Positions 27,196 through 36,082 of a stretch of 64,000 nucleotides of DNA are shown piece after piece. Every line of letters starts with the position of its first letter. The stretch's first letter is position 1. The translations under genes and the position numbers were made by a program. The stretch is from positions 1 through 64,000 of the forward strand of contig PLUE01000064.1 of the NCBI GenBank assembly GCA_003164785.1, in the 5' to 3' direction. The DNA comes from Gammaproteobacteria bacterium. Its GTDB lineage: Bacteria > Pseudomonadota > Gammaproteobacteria > Steroidobacterales > Steroidobacteraceae. The notes below the pieces were generated by a model. That model saw only the letters and a program-made list of their open reading frames with translations. It did no database searches and had not been told where the DNA came from.

Positions 27196-28182
27196 ATGTG
27201 GTTACTCGTATTGCTCGCTCTCGGCGTAGTCCTTATTTGGGCATTTCGGGATGCCGTTTCAGGCAATGGTGCCGGTACCGATCGGTGGTCGCTGCGCCCG
27301 CGCCCGCTCCTGACTGAGCGTGAGCAGCAGTTGTATGAGCGATTGGTAGCGATATTTCCGCATCATGTCGTTCTCGCGCAAGTCGCTTTGTCGCAGCTCG
27401 TCGAATTCACTCCGAACGCGGCCAATCGACAGTCCATCCAAAATCAGTTCTTTCGGCTGGTGGCCGACTTTGTACTCTGCAAGCGCGATTTCACCGTGGT
27501 CGCCGTGATTGAACTCGACGATCCCACACACGAGAGGGCGGATCGGCAAAGCGCCGATGCGCGAAAGACCAAGGCGCTGACGTCCGCGGGCCTGCGACTC
27601 GTCCGGATCCCCGCCGGCCCCGTGCCGTCGCATGAGGAACTGCAACGGCTTATTCGAGATAACGACATTCTATCCGACGGTTCGTTTATGCGAAGCAATC
27701 CTCCGGCGCGCGGCTTGGATCCGGAATCGGCTGCCGTGCGGCGATCGATAGTGACCCTCGTTGTCGTCGCCGTCGTCATCGCCGGTGGCTGGATGATGTA
27801 CTCCCAGTGGCTGACCCGATCGGTCCCACGCGTCCTCGGCGCGCAACCTCTCGCCTTGATGTCCCGCCTGGCACCGGCAACCCCGGCTCCCGTGCGGCCT
27901 GGACCGGCGCCGGCGCCGCCCACGCCGGGTGCTATTCGTCCGACGGCCGCGGAACAAGCAGACGCGAAGCGCGTGGCGGCACAAGCCGTGTTGGCTGCTC
28001 AGCAGGCAGCGGACGCGCTGGCGAAGCGCAAGGAGCGCGCATGGGCGGCATCCTATGTCGCACCGGCCTCCTGTGAACATCCGCCCACGTGGAAGGATCA
28101 GGTCGACTGCGGCAATCAGTACATGCGCGCCAAGAAGGAATTCGAACAGCGGTGGCAGGCGCAGCAGACCGCGGCGCAGTAA
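27196..28182 (+). CDS. DUF2726 membrane-anchored nuclease-like protein
   Basis: 328 residues. An N-terminal membrane helix (1-17), then a DUF2726 domain (about 38-150) with LLTEREQQLYERL, VADFVLCKRDFTVVAVIELDD and LTSAGLRLVRIPA. DUF2726 resembles PD-(D/E)XK nucleases; the acidic positions are present. A second membrane helix (about 184-203), a Pro-rich linker and an Ala-rich helix follow. It starts 148 bp after the IetS-like gene on the same strand and could be a third member of that unit. ATG 27191 lies in another frame. Confidence 0.75.
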   Translation: MWLLVLLALGVVLIWAFRDAVSGNGAGTDRWSLRPRPLLTEREQQLYERLVAIFPHHVVLAQVALSQLVEFTPNAANRQSIQNQFFRLVADFVLCKRDFTVVAVIELDDPTHERADRQSADARKTKALTSAGLRLVRIPAGPVPSHEELQRLIRDNDILSDGSFMRSNPPARGLDPESAAVRRSIVTLVVVAVVIAGGWMMYSQWLTRSVPRVLGAQPLALMSRLAPATPAPVRPGPAPAPPTPGAIRPTAAEQADAKRVAAQAVLAAQQAADALAKRKERAWAASYVAPASCEHPPTWKDQVDCGNQYMRAKKEFEQRWQAQQTAAQ

Positions 28183-28754
28183 CTCAAGCCCAAGCCGTCA
28201 ATCGCCGGCGTCTTTCATTAGTCCCTAATGCACCTGGCGCCGCGCTACGCAGTAATGTGTATGCAATGATCGTTTTTGCCTCTTGCACTGACGATCTCGA
28301 TCAAATGGAAGGGTGTGTGCCCCTGTCGTGGCCGAAGCTTGCGGACAGGTTTGGATGGCGTTGATCAAACCACTATTTCGTTGAAAGATCGAACTGTAAA
28401 TGCACGCGCGTTGCCAAATTTGCGAACAGATAAGCGCAACACTTCGCGCGCTGCGCCGGTTGCGCAATTGACTCGGGCACTGTCGCATGGCGACCACCTT
28501 GTACCCCACGTTGAGCATACCCGCAACGAGCCGCGTTCACGTGCCGAATAGTCACGCAATGCTAGCCAGCTAGCGCCACCCATGGAGCCGCCCGCGGTCC
28601 GTGAATGACCCATCTTTGCCCAGGCCGCCTGAGGTCTTGCTGCCTCAGTACAACGGGTACAGGGGCATCTTTGGCGGGCCGCTCCAGCAACGAGACCGAC
28701 GCGGCAGGTGCAGTGGCAAACTCCGCTTACGTTACCGCGAACAGTATCCGGTAA
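28183..28754. other. Intergenic, no gene seen
   Basis: About 570 bp without a convincing open frame on either strand. Several short frames overlap and none has recognisable motifs. Confidence 0.45.
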
Positions 28755-28937
28755 TCATTTTAGGCGGCCGTTTATTTTCTCAAGGTCAGCGACGGTGAGT
28801 CCTTTGCTAACTGACTCAACCGCTTTCGATGCTAATTGCGAAAGTTTGTCGCAATACTCCTTGGGTGGCGGCAGTATCGACAGCACATCGGCCGCGCCGT
28901 CCGCGAACTGCTTACCGAGGGCGTCATTCTCTGACTG
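28755..28937 (-). pseudogene. Orphan C-terminal fragment fused to truncated IS3
   Basis: Directly after the point where the IS3 transposase loses homology, the frame one base over reads as protein (GKQFADGAADVLSILPPPKE and then LTVADLEKINGRLK) to a TGA at 28755-28757. It is not transposase. It appears to be the last 60 residues or so of an unrelated gene joined to the element by a deletion. Confidence 0.5.
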
Positions 28938-29521
28938 CCGCGATCCGAGTGCAGCAGCAGCCCCGGAGCCGGACGCCGACGCCAGTACGCCATCTGCAGT
29001 GCATCGCAGACCAGCTTCGCCGTCATTCGCTCACTCAGTGCCCAGCCCACGATCCGGCGGGTCCCTAAATCTACGATGGCGGCCAAATAGAGCCAACCTT
29101 CATCCGTCAGCAAGTAGGTGATGTCACCGGTCCAGGCCTGGTTCGGTGACCAGGCCGTGAAGCGCCGAGCCAACAGGTTCATCGCCACTGGTTTGCGATG
29201 ATTGGAGTCCGTGGTGACCCGATAGGGCCGACGGTATACGGTGCGCAAACGCTGGCGTAGAAGGCGTTGGCGCACACTCTCGGCGCCGATCCGCATGCCT
29301 GACTGACGCAGCCGACGAGTGACACGGATGCGCCCGTAGCCCTGCTTGCCTTCGGCATGGATGACGGCCACTTGCGCATCGAGAGATTGGTTGGCGAGTT
29401 CACGATCGCTTGGTCCCCGATCACGCCATTGCAGGAAGCCACTGCGCGAGACGCCCAGCACCTTGCATAACCGCGCGATCGGCTGCCAGCCAGCCTGTGC
29501 TTCGATCCAGGCGTACTTCAC
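28832..29521 (-). pseudogene. IS3 orfB transposase, C-terminally truncated
   Basis: Starts at GTG 29521 overlapping the orfA stop by 4 bp. The HTH_21 region (QGYGRIRVTRRLRQ) and the rve integrase core are present, with the first catalytic Asp in WTGDITYLLTDEGW and the second in LLLHSDRGSQ. After GSQ the reading frame turns into unrelated residues, so the catalytic Glu of the DDE triad is lost. Inactive. Confidence 0.82.
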
Positions 29522-29875
29522 GATGACTCCCTTGCAAAGTACGCCGCCGCTTTTCTTAATATGGCGTTATCCGTTTTAGCCGACGCCAACTCGCGACGTA
29601 ATCGATCTACCTCCGCCTCGAGCTCCTTCGCCGACCGCGGCGTCGCCGACACGCTTCTCGTTGTGCCGAGCTTCCCGGCGCGTTCCAGTTTGATCCAGTT
29701 AAATAAACTCGATTCCGGCATGCCTAGCCGTCGGCTAGCTTCCGTACAACCCACGCTCTCGGCGAGCCGTACCGCTTCAATTTTGAATTCGCTCGTGTAC
29801 CGACGGCTCGGTACCCCGACCTTCTTGTGACCCATATTCGTCTCCAGACATCATCAGATTATAGTCTCCTGATGT
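28938..29875 (-). mobile_element. Truncated IS3-family element
   Basis: Two overlapping frames typical of IS3, orfA and orfB, on the minus strand. The 3' part of orfB, including the last catalytic Glu, and the distal inverted repeat are missing; homology stops near 28938. The proximal end lies close to 29875 but no matching terminal repeats can be paired. It cannot transpose by itself. Confidence 0.75.
29518..29835 (-). CDS. IS3 orfA (HTH_Tnp_1)
   Basis: 105 residues with an N-terminal helix-turn-helix (RRYTSEFKIEAVRLAESVGC, MPESSLFNWIKLERAG) and a leucine-zipper-like coiled coil (KELEAEVDRLRRELASAKTD). It binds the IS ends in intact elements. The gene is complete although its partner is not. 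Confidence 0.85.
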   Translation of the reverse strand: MGHKKVGVPSRRYTSEFKIEAVRLAESVGCTEASRRLGMPESSLFNWIKLERAGKLGTTRSVSATPRSAKELEAEVDRLRRELASAKTDNAILRKAAAYFARESS

Positions 29876-29885
29876 ATGTGGATAC

Positions 29886-30154
29886 GAGGCAAGGTCAGCT
29901 TCTCAATTTTATCTGTTGGAAATGACGGGCCCGGACGTGACGCCGGAGGGGGCGTGACACGGTATGAGTATGACCGGACCCAGGGCCTTGCCTGTGCGGT
30001 TGCCGCCGGTGCCGACACGGTGTATCGGAATTATTTTGCGCCGGTTGGCGCACGGATCGGCCGGACGTGCGATCGGCATATCGATTGCCTGCTGAGGATT
30101 GGCCAAGGTTTCGATGCGACAGCCACGAAAGCGGCGGGCACCCTTGGAAGATAA
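29886..30154 (+). pseudogene. Frameshifted remnant of a conserved uncharacterised protein
   Basis: The frame at 29886 reads SASQFYLLEMTGPDVTPEG and hits a stop after a run of five G. One base over, the protein continues as VTRYEYDRTQGLACAVAAGA and then YRNYFAPVG, to 30154. The combined pattern (ASQF..LEM..PDVTPE, then TRY..DRTQGPACAIA, then YRNYF) is one I recall from a widespread uncharacterised family. The 5' part is missing, cut off near the IS3 end, and the G-run adds a base. Confidence 0.6.
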
Positions 30155-30320
30155 TCTGCACGTGACGAGGTTGCGTCATGTCGATAAACTGGACGTACAT
30201 ACAGCTGGGTTATCCGACGTTGGCTGCGTTGCCGTCAATGCTCAACCAGGAGCAACGCGTGAAGGGAGAGAGGTGCGCTTCCAACCGCGTCAGCTGTCGA
30301 ATTGAACAAGGATTTTTTAC

Positions 30321-31457
30321 TTGAGAAAGTCCGGCAAAAAGAAAAGCGTGTCTATCTCTTCCACCGGCAGTTACGCAGGATTGGTGGGCGGCATCAGCGA
30401 ACTGCTGGAAATGGCACGCCGTTCCAGTGCGCGTGCGGTAAACGCCTTCATGACGGCAACGTATTGGGAGATTGGTCGGCGCATCGTAGAATTTGAGCAA
30501 GGTGGTAAGAAACGGGCTGAGTACGGAAAAGCATTACTCGAACGCCTCTCCAATGATTTGACGGAAAGGTATGGACGTGGGTTTGCCCGTCCCAATCTAA
30601 TTAGGTTCCGGCAATTTTACAGCGCATTTCCTGTTACCGCGATTCGTTCGACACTGTCGAACGAATCCCTCGATGCCTCTTATATAAATCGTTCGACAGC
30701 GTTGAACGAATTGGAGTTGCATAACCTTGCCCGGGCGTTTCCATTGCCCTGGTCTAGTTACGTCCTGTTGATAAGCCGGGCTCGCTCGCCGGAAGCATTC
30801 ATCTTTTACCACGGCGAGGCGCTTCGTGGTGGATGGTCCGTCCGGCAGCTGCAAAGGCAGATAGATACTCAGTTTTATGAGCGTGCTGCACTATCGCGCA
30901 ACAAGGCCGCCATGCTTATCAAGGGATCCAAGCCCGCACCGGGGGATATAACCAGCGCGGATGAGGAAATACGCCATCCGCTCGTACTGGAATTTCTTAA
31001 TCTACGCGATGAATATTCGGAGAGCGATCTCGAGGATTCACTCATTCGGCACCTTGAAACCTTTTTACTCGAGCTCGGTAACGATTTTGCGTTCGTTGGT
31101 CGTCAGCGACGGCTTCGGATAGACGATGAATGGTACCGAGTGGATCTATTGTTTTTTCACCGTCGCCTGCGCTGCCTGGTGATATTCGACTTGAAGCTGG
31201 GTCGGTTTACGCATGCAGATGCCGGTCAGATGCATATGTATTTAAACTATGCGAGAGAGCACTGGGCCCAAGCCGGTGAGAATCCACCAGTCGGCGTCGT
31301 TCTTTGCAGCGGAAAAAACGAAGCGCTGGTGCATTACGCCACGGCTGCATTGCCTACGAAGCTGCTCGTCCGGGAATATCTTACTGCATTGCCAGATGAA
31401 AGCGTTCTGGCGGCGGAGTTGGAAAATACGCGTAAGCAAATAGAGGCACGCAAATGA
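30321..31457 (+). CDS. DUF1016/YhcG PDDEXK nuclease
   Basis: 378 residues from a TTG start. The N-terminal DUF1016_N domain shows YWEIGRRIVEFEQGGKKRAEYG and LSNDLTERYGRGF; the C-terminal PD-(D/E)XK domain shows YRVDLLFFHRRLRCLVIFDLKLG with the Asp...Asp-x-Lys catalytic set. Family members occur in defence islands and near restriction systems. Base composition looks more AT-rich than its neighbours, a sign of separate origin. The start is uncertain by a few codons. Confidence 0.88.
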   Translation: MRKSGKKKSVSISSTGSYAGLVGGISELLEMARRSSARAVNAFMTATYWEIGRRIVEFEQGGKKRAEYGKALLERLSNDLTERYGRGFARPNLIRFRQFYSAFPVTAIRSTLSNESLDASYINRSTALNELELHNLARAFPLPWSSYVLLISRARSPEAFIFYHGEALRGGWSVRQLQRQIDTQFYERAALSRNKAAMLIKGSKPAPGDITSADEEIRHPLVLEFLNLRDEYSESDLEDSLIRHLETFLLELGNDFAFVGRQRRLRIDDEWYRVDLLFFHRRLRCLVIFDLKLGRFTHADAGQMHMYLNYAREHWAQAGENPPVGVVLCSGKNEALVHYATAALPTKLLVREYLTALPDESVLAAELENTRKQIEARK

Positions 31458-31604
31458 CAAATAAAAATTCCATCGGACCGAAGCGCTCATATCATTCAGT
31501 CAGAATGGCCAAGAGAGAATCGATATCGTCCATGTCGTTGTGAACCGATGGAGAAATACGAAGCACGTATTAGCTCCAACGGATGCGTTACGAAGGATCA
31601 AATC

Positions 31605-31922
31605 ATGAGCAAGCCCCAAAGCACCTATCCGCTTCGCCTGCCAACTTCGGTGAAAGCCGAAGTGATACGGCGCGCCAAGGCCGAGGGCACGAGCTTCAAC
31701 CAGTTCGTTGCAACCGCAGTGGCAGAGAAACTGGCCGCGATGAAGTCCGCCGAATTTGTCCTCGAACGACGCGACCGCGCGAATTACGCTGCCTTCGACA
31801 AAATCATGAAGCGCAAGGGTGGAGAGAAACCTAGGCCAGAAGATATATATTGCCATGAATGCACGCCACTGGTGTGCAAGCAGCTGCGCGCCGTACCCGC
31901 ATCGCCGGTTCGCTGCTCATGA
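31605..31922 (+). CDS. Ribbon-helix-helix antitoxin-like protein
   Basis: 105 residues from ATG 31605, which has GAAGGA 9 nt upstream. The first 80 match small HicB/CopG-annotated antitoxins: the strand STYPLRLPTSVKAEVIRRAK, then GTSFNQFVATAVAEKLAAM. After KPRPED the sequence loses this character and runs through the head of the Fic remnant, so the original C-terminus was probably lost in a deletion. No intact toxin partner is adjacent. Confidence 0.65.
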   Translation: MSKPQSTYPLRLPTSVKAEVIRRAKAEGTSFNQFVATAVAEKLAAMKSAEFVLERRDRANYAAFDKIMKRKGGEKPRPEDIYCHECTPLVCKQLRAVPASPVRCS

Positions 31923-32096
31923 TCCAGGAGGCGCTGCAGGCAAAGCCTGTGGCCACGGTGGCGACGCTGACGGCGGCGACGAGGCTCGCCAAGCCCACAG
32001 TCAATTCATTGCTTCGCCATCTCGAGGCGCGGGGGATCGTGTGTATGTCTATCGGCGTTACCTCGAGGCATTGGCGGCGGAGGAGGAGGCGAGCTG
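31859..32096 (+). pseudogene. Remnant of Fic-family protein C-terminus
   Basis: One frame gives VATVATLTAATRLAKPTVNS and LLRHLEARGIV, the winged-helix tail of Fic/DOC proteins; the adjacent frame then gives GDRVYVYRRYLEALAAEEE to a stop at 32096. The Fic catalytic motif is absent. A frameshift after the Gly-Ile-Val joins the two parts. Confidence 0.6.
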
Positions 32097-32283
32097 ACGC
32101 TGTGGGTCGATAAGAGAGCTTACGATCCTCGACGCTGGGCGGCCGCATCCCGATCCAGTACCGGCTGGCGAACGGAATGGCTCTGACGCCGCTCGTGTCG
32201 GTTGCCTGGCAGCGCGCCGTCGGCGACCTGGCCCCGACCGCGTCGATTGGCTCTCAGAACAAGGGTGTAGCCGCACGCCGTCC

Positions 32284-32559
32284 TTGCCGATGCCCGATCC
32301 GGCTGCGATCGCAGAGGCCGCGGACCTGCTGCTGCATGCCAAACGACCGTTGATCCTGGTCCGCGGCGGTGCGGTGGCCACACGCCAGGCGCCCACCGCC
32401 CTCGCCGAGCACCTCGGTGCACCCGTGCTGTCCACCAACGCCGGCAAGGGGATCCTGCCGCTGTCGCATCGTTTGCCCGTGGGCTGTTCCATTGCGCAGG
32501 TATCCGCTCATCCTTCAGCGGGGGCCCCGGCCATGCGGCCGCCGCATCCGAGGGGATGA
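32284..32559 (+). pseudogene. Fragment of thiamine-diphosphate enzyme (acetolactate synthase-like)
   Basis: The frame reads DPAAIAEAADLLLHAKRPLI and then LAEHLGAPVLSTNAGKGILP, matching the start of the TPP-enzyme central domain. Upstream and downstream parts are missing. It is a relic inside the island, likely from a larger deleted metabolic gene. Confidence 0.6.
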
Positions 32560-32678
32560 TGACAATGAAAAAGATCGACATCGCGGCCGTCGAAGCGGCG
32601 CGGCACGGCTCGCGCTTAGACCTAGACCAGTGGAAACTCGGGGGCGTTAAATGGCGCGCCGCTACACGGTTCCAAGGC

Positions 32679-34376
32679 TCAACCGCGCTTCGGGCTGGTC
32701 TTTTTAGCATCCACGTCGATTTCGGTGCGCTTCAGCAGATAATCGAGCCCTCCGACCCGGTACCACCGATATCCATAGGCTTCGACTAGGGGGTGATGCT
32801 GGCCATGCTTGTCCGGTTGACTATGATCTTCCGACAGCAGATTCGCGAGAGTCTGATCCGGTGTGTCGAGTCCCACCGAGAATTGCACTTCGCGCGGGGT
32901 CGACGCGAGATTGTGCAAGAAGAGTACGGAGTTATTGCGCCAGTCGTAGCGAATGACGAGCACCGCAGGGTCGCGCGTGGCGATGAACTCGAAGTCACCC
33001 CAGCCCACTTCGGGAATTTCCTTGCGCATCCGGATGATGCGTTCCATCCAGTTGAGCATGGAGTTGGCGTCGCGGCGCTGCTGTGCGACGTTGACGTGCG
33101 GGTAGCCGAAAGGCCCATCGCTGATAACGGGCAGAACCGGTTTCCTGCTCTTGGTGAAGCCCGCCTGCGGTTCCGTCGACCATTGCATGGGCGTACGGGC
33201 GCAGTTGCGCTCGGGCAGCGACAGATCATCGCCCATCGCGATTTCATCGCCATAACGCAGCACTGGCGTGCCAGGCAGCGTGAACATCAAGCTGTAGGCG
33301 AGTTCGATGCGGCGTCGGTCGCCCTGAAGCATGGGCGCCAAGCGGCGCCGGATGCCGCGGTCATACAGCTGCATGGATTTATCGGGACCGAAAGCCGCGA
33401 ATACTGCCGCCCGTTGCGGCTTGGTCAGGCGTCCCAGATCCAACTCGTCGTGATTGCGCAGAAACATGCCCCATTGCGCGGTCTTGGGGCGGGATTTCGT
33501 TGCCTGCAGCGCCTTCTGTAAAGGCCGCGAGTCGGCGGCCGCCAGCGCAAAGAACAGATTTTGATTGGCGGCGAAGTTGAACATCATGTGCATGCGATCG
33601 CCGGCTCGGCCGAAATACTCCATGTCCGTATTCGGCAGGACGTTAGCCTCGGCGAGAATGATGGCGTCGCCTTCGCGCCACTGCAGAAATTCCCTGAAGG
33701 TGCGCAGCATGTCGTATTGCTCGACGGGTTTGGCGACTGTCGCACCCTTGGTGGCGATGACGAAGGGTACCGCATCCATGCGAAAGCCCGACACGCCCAA
33801 TTGAATCCAGAATCCCATGATTTTGAGAATCTCAGCTTGTACATGCGGGTTCGCCGTGTTGAGATCCGGCTGAAAGTCGTAGAAGCGGTGGAAGTACCAG
33901 GCGCGCGCACGCGCATCGAAACTCCAGGTCGACTTTTGCACCCCCGGAAACACCATGCCTTTGTTGGCGTCGCGAGGTTTCCTTTTGGACCAAACATACC
34001 AGTCGCGGTAGGGCGAGTGGGGATCCTTGCAGGCATCCTTGAACCAGGCGTGCTGGTCGGAGGTGTGATTGACCACCAAATCGATGATGACTCGAATGCC
34101 GCGCTGCTTGGCGGCGTGGGTGAATTCGACGAAGTCGCCCAGGGTACCAAAGCGCGCGTCCACATTGTAATAGTCGGCGATGTCGTAGCCGTCGTCGCGG
34201 CACGGCGAGGTCTGAAACGGCATGAGCCAAATGGCCGTGACGCCTAGACCCTGCAGATAATCGAGCCGACGCATAAGGCCGGCAAAATCGCCGACGCCAT
34301 CCCCATTGGCGTCCATGAAGGTCGCCACGGATAGGCAGTACACGACCGCATTCTTGAACCAGAGATCATTGATCAT
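32679..34376 (-). CDS. GH13 trehalose synthase-like enzyme (TreS family)
   Basis: 565 residues, cytoplasmic. GH13 barrel with the catalytic nucleophile Asp201 (SGFRMDAVPF), acid/base Glu243 (IILAEANV) and third Asp310 (FLRNHDELDL). Sequence around MDANGDGVGDFAGLMRRLDY and the ARTPMQWS block suits the maltose alpha-glucosyltransferase/alpha-glucosidase branch. It could interconvert maltose and trehalose or hydrolyse alpha-glucosides. The ATG overlaps the upstream GH13 gene by 4 bp. It has no maltokinase fusion. Confidence 0.8.
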   Translation of the reverse strand: MINDLWFKNAVVYCLSVATFMDANGDGVGDFAGLMRRLDYLQGLGVTAIWLMPFQTSPCRDDGYDIADYYNVDARFGTLGDFVEFTHAAKQRGIRVIIDLVVNHTSDQHAWFKDACKDPHSPYRDWYVWSKRKPRDANKGMVFPGVQKSTWSFDARARAWYFHRFYDFQPDLNTANPHVQAEILKIMGFWIQLGVSGFRMDAVPFVIATKGATVAKPVEQYDMLRTFREFLQWREGDAIILAEANVLPNTDMEYFGRAGDRMHMMFNFAANQNLFFALAAADSRPLQKALQATKSRPKTAQWGMFLRNHDELDLGRLTKPQRAAVFAAFGPDKSMQLYDRGIRRRLAPMLQGDRRRIELAYSLMFTLPGTPVLRYGDEIAMGDDLSLPERNCARTPMQWSTEPQAGFTKSRKPVLPVISDGPFGYPHVNVAQQRRDANSMLNWMERIIRMRKEIPEVGWGDFEFIATRDPAVLVIRYDWRNNSVLFLHNLASTPREVQFSVGLDTPDQTLANLLSEDHSQPDKHGQHHPLVEAYGYRWYRVGGLDYLLKRTEIDVDAKKTSPKRG

Positions 34377-36082
34377 GGGCTGTCCGGCGTCGGGGGGACG
34401 AGCGCAATAATCACAGCTTCATCCGGCCGCAGAAAGAGCTTGCTTTCCGTGAGGTGCGTTCCGCCATCCAAGTAGGTCGATAGCAGCAGAGACTGCGCGC
34501 GGCCCACTGATTGCAATGCAAACTCGGCCGGCTGCGCGCCGAGGTTGGCGACGATGAACAATTGCTCAGCCAGCGTGTAGCGCACATATGCAAGCAGCGC
34601 TCCGGTCGCGACGACGGGCTGATAACTGCCCATCGAGAGCGCCGCATGCTGTCGGCGCAGCTCGAGCAAGCGTCGGTAAAGCGACAACATCGAGCGCGGA
34701 TCACGGTCTTCGATCGCGACGTTGTTCTCGTTGGCGTCTGCCGCGATAGGCAACCAGGGATCATGATCGCCGAAGCCCGCGTGGGGCGACGCATCCCATT
34801 GCATGGGCGTACGGCTCGGGTCTCGTCCCAAGCATTTACCCGGCACGTTCTTCTCCAACGGGTCCTGTATCTGGTCTGCTGGGATGGGCACATTGTGCAT
34901 GCCGATCTCATCGCCGTAATACAGGGTCGGCGTACCGCGCAAGGTCAGCAATATCATGCCCGCTACCCGGGCTTGGGCTGCGCCCACTCGCGAGGCGATG
35001 CGCGGGTTGTCATGGTTGCCAAGCACCCAGTTCGGCCAGCCGCCGACCGGCAGCGCCGCCTCATAGCGATCGATCAAGCCGGCGATGCTGCGCGCATCCC
35101 AAGGCGTTTGCAGCAGCTGAAAATTGAAAGGTAACTGCACTCCGCGCAAATCCTTGCCGTAGTAGGCGACCAGGCGCTCGAGCGGCAGGTAAATTTCACC
35201 AACCAGCACGCGATCGTCGAATTCGTCGACCACCGCGCGCAGGCGCGCAACGATGTCCTGATTCTCCGGACGGTCAGTAGTGTAGAGCGGATGCTGCGAA
35301 TGAAACAGCGGCATTCCCGGCTTGTAGTCGGGATTTGGCGGATTGTCCCGCCACTGATCGTCCTTGATGAGCAACCAGAGCACGTCGATGCGAAAGCCCG
35401 CCACGCCCCTGCGCAGCCAAAAGCGCAGCACCTCGTGCATGGCCGCCACCACCTCGGGGTTGCGCCAATTGAGGTCGGGCTGCTCCTTTAGGAACGAATG
35501 GTAGTAATACTGCTGGGTAGCCTCGTCCCATTCCCACGCGCTGCCGCCGAAGTTGCTCAGCCAATTATTAGGAGGTCCGCCATCGGGTGCCGCGTCATGC
35601 CAAAGATACCAATCGCGTTTCGAGTTGCCTCGGCTCGAGCGCGAGGCCGCAAACCAGGGGTGCTGGTTGGAGGTGTGGTTGGGCACGTAGTCGAGAAGTA
35701 TCTTCAGGCCGCGTCGCGTTGTTTGCGTGAGCAGGTCATCGAAATCCTCGAGCGTGCCGAAAATCGCCGCAATGCCCGAGTAGTCGGCCACGTCGTAACC
35801 GAAGTCTGCCATGGGTGAAGGGAAAATGGGCGATAGCCACAGCGCGTCGATACCCAAAGCGGCGCAGTAATCGAGCGTCTCGGCGATGCCTCGCAGATCG
35901 CCGATGCCGTCGGCGTTCGCATCGCGGAAGGAACGCGGATAGATTTGATAAATGACGCCGCTTTGCCACCAGTGAGCGGTTGCTGAGACGATGGGCGTAA
36001 ACACGGCTGTGGGATGGTTATTCAAAAGGAAATACCGCTTGTCTCGCTTTAAGTAAAGTGCGGCGTCCGTCCGTTGGCTCAC
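34373..36082 (-). CDS. GH13 alpha-glucosidase (oligo-1,6-glucosidase type)
   Basis: 569 residues from a GTG; a later start is possible since the domain begins at WWQSGVIYQIYPRSF (about 38). Catalytic Asp233 (GFRIDVLWLLIKD), Glu296 (VLVGEIYLP) and Asp358 (VLGNHDNPR). The long insert with DWYLWHDAAPDGGPPNNW is typical of exo-acting alpha-glucosidases. With the overlapping TreS-like gene it forms a two-gene alpha-glucoside unit carried on the island, next to its right end. Confidence 0.85.
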   Translation of the reverse strand: MSQRTDAALYLKRDKRYFLLNNHPTAVFTPIVSATAHWWQSGVIYQIYPRSFRDANADGIGDLRGIAETLDYCAALGIDALWLSPIFPSPMADFGYDVADYSGIAAIFGTLEDFDDLLTQTTRRGLKILLDYVPNHTSNQHPWFAASRSSRGNSKRDWYLWHDAAPDGGPPNNWLSNFGGSAWEWDEATQQYYYHSFLKEQPDLNWRNPEVVAAMHEVLRFWLRRGVAGFRIDVLWLLIKDDQWRDNPPNPDYKPGMPLFHSQHPLYTTDRPENQDIVARLRAVVDEFDDRVLVGEIYLPLERLVAYYGKDLRGVQLPFNFQLLQTPWDARSIAGLIDRYEAALPVGGWPNWVLGNHDNPRIASRVGAAQARVAGMILLTLRGTPTLYYGDEIGMHNVPIPADQIQDPLEKNVPGKCLGRDPSRTPMQWDASPHAGFGDHDPWLPIAADANENNVAIEDRDPRSMLSLYRRLLELRRQHAALSMGSYQPVVATGALLAYVRYTLAEQLFIVANLGAQPAEFALQSVGRAQSLLLSTYLDGGTHLTESKLFLRPDEAVIIALVPPTPDSP

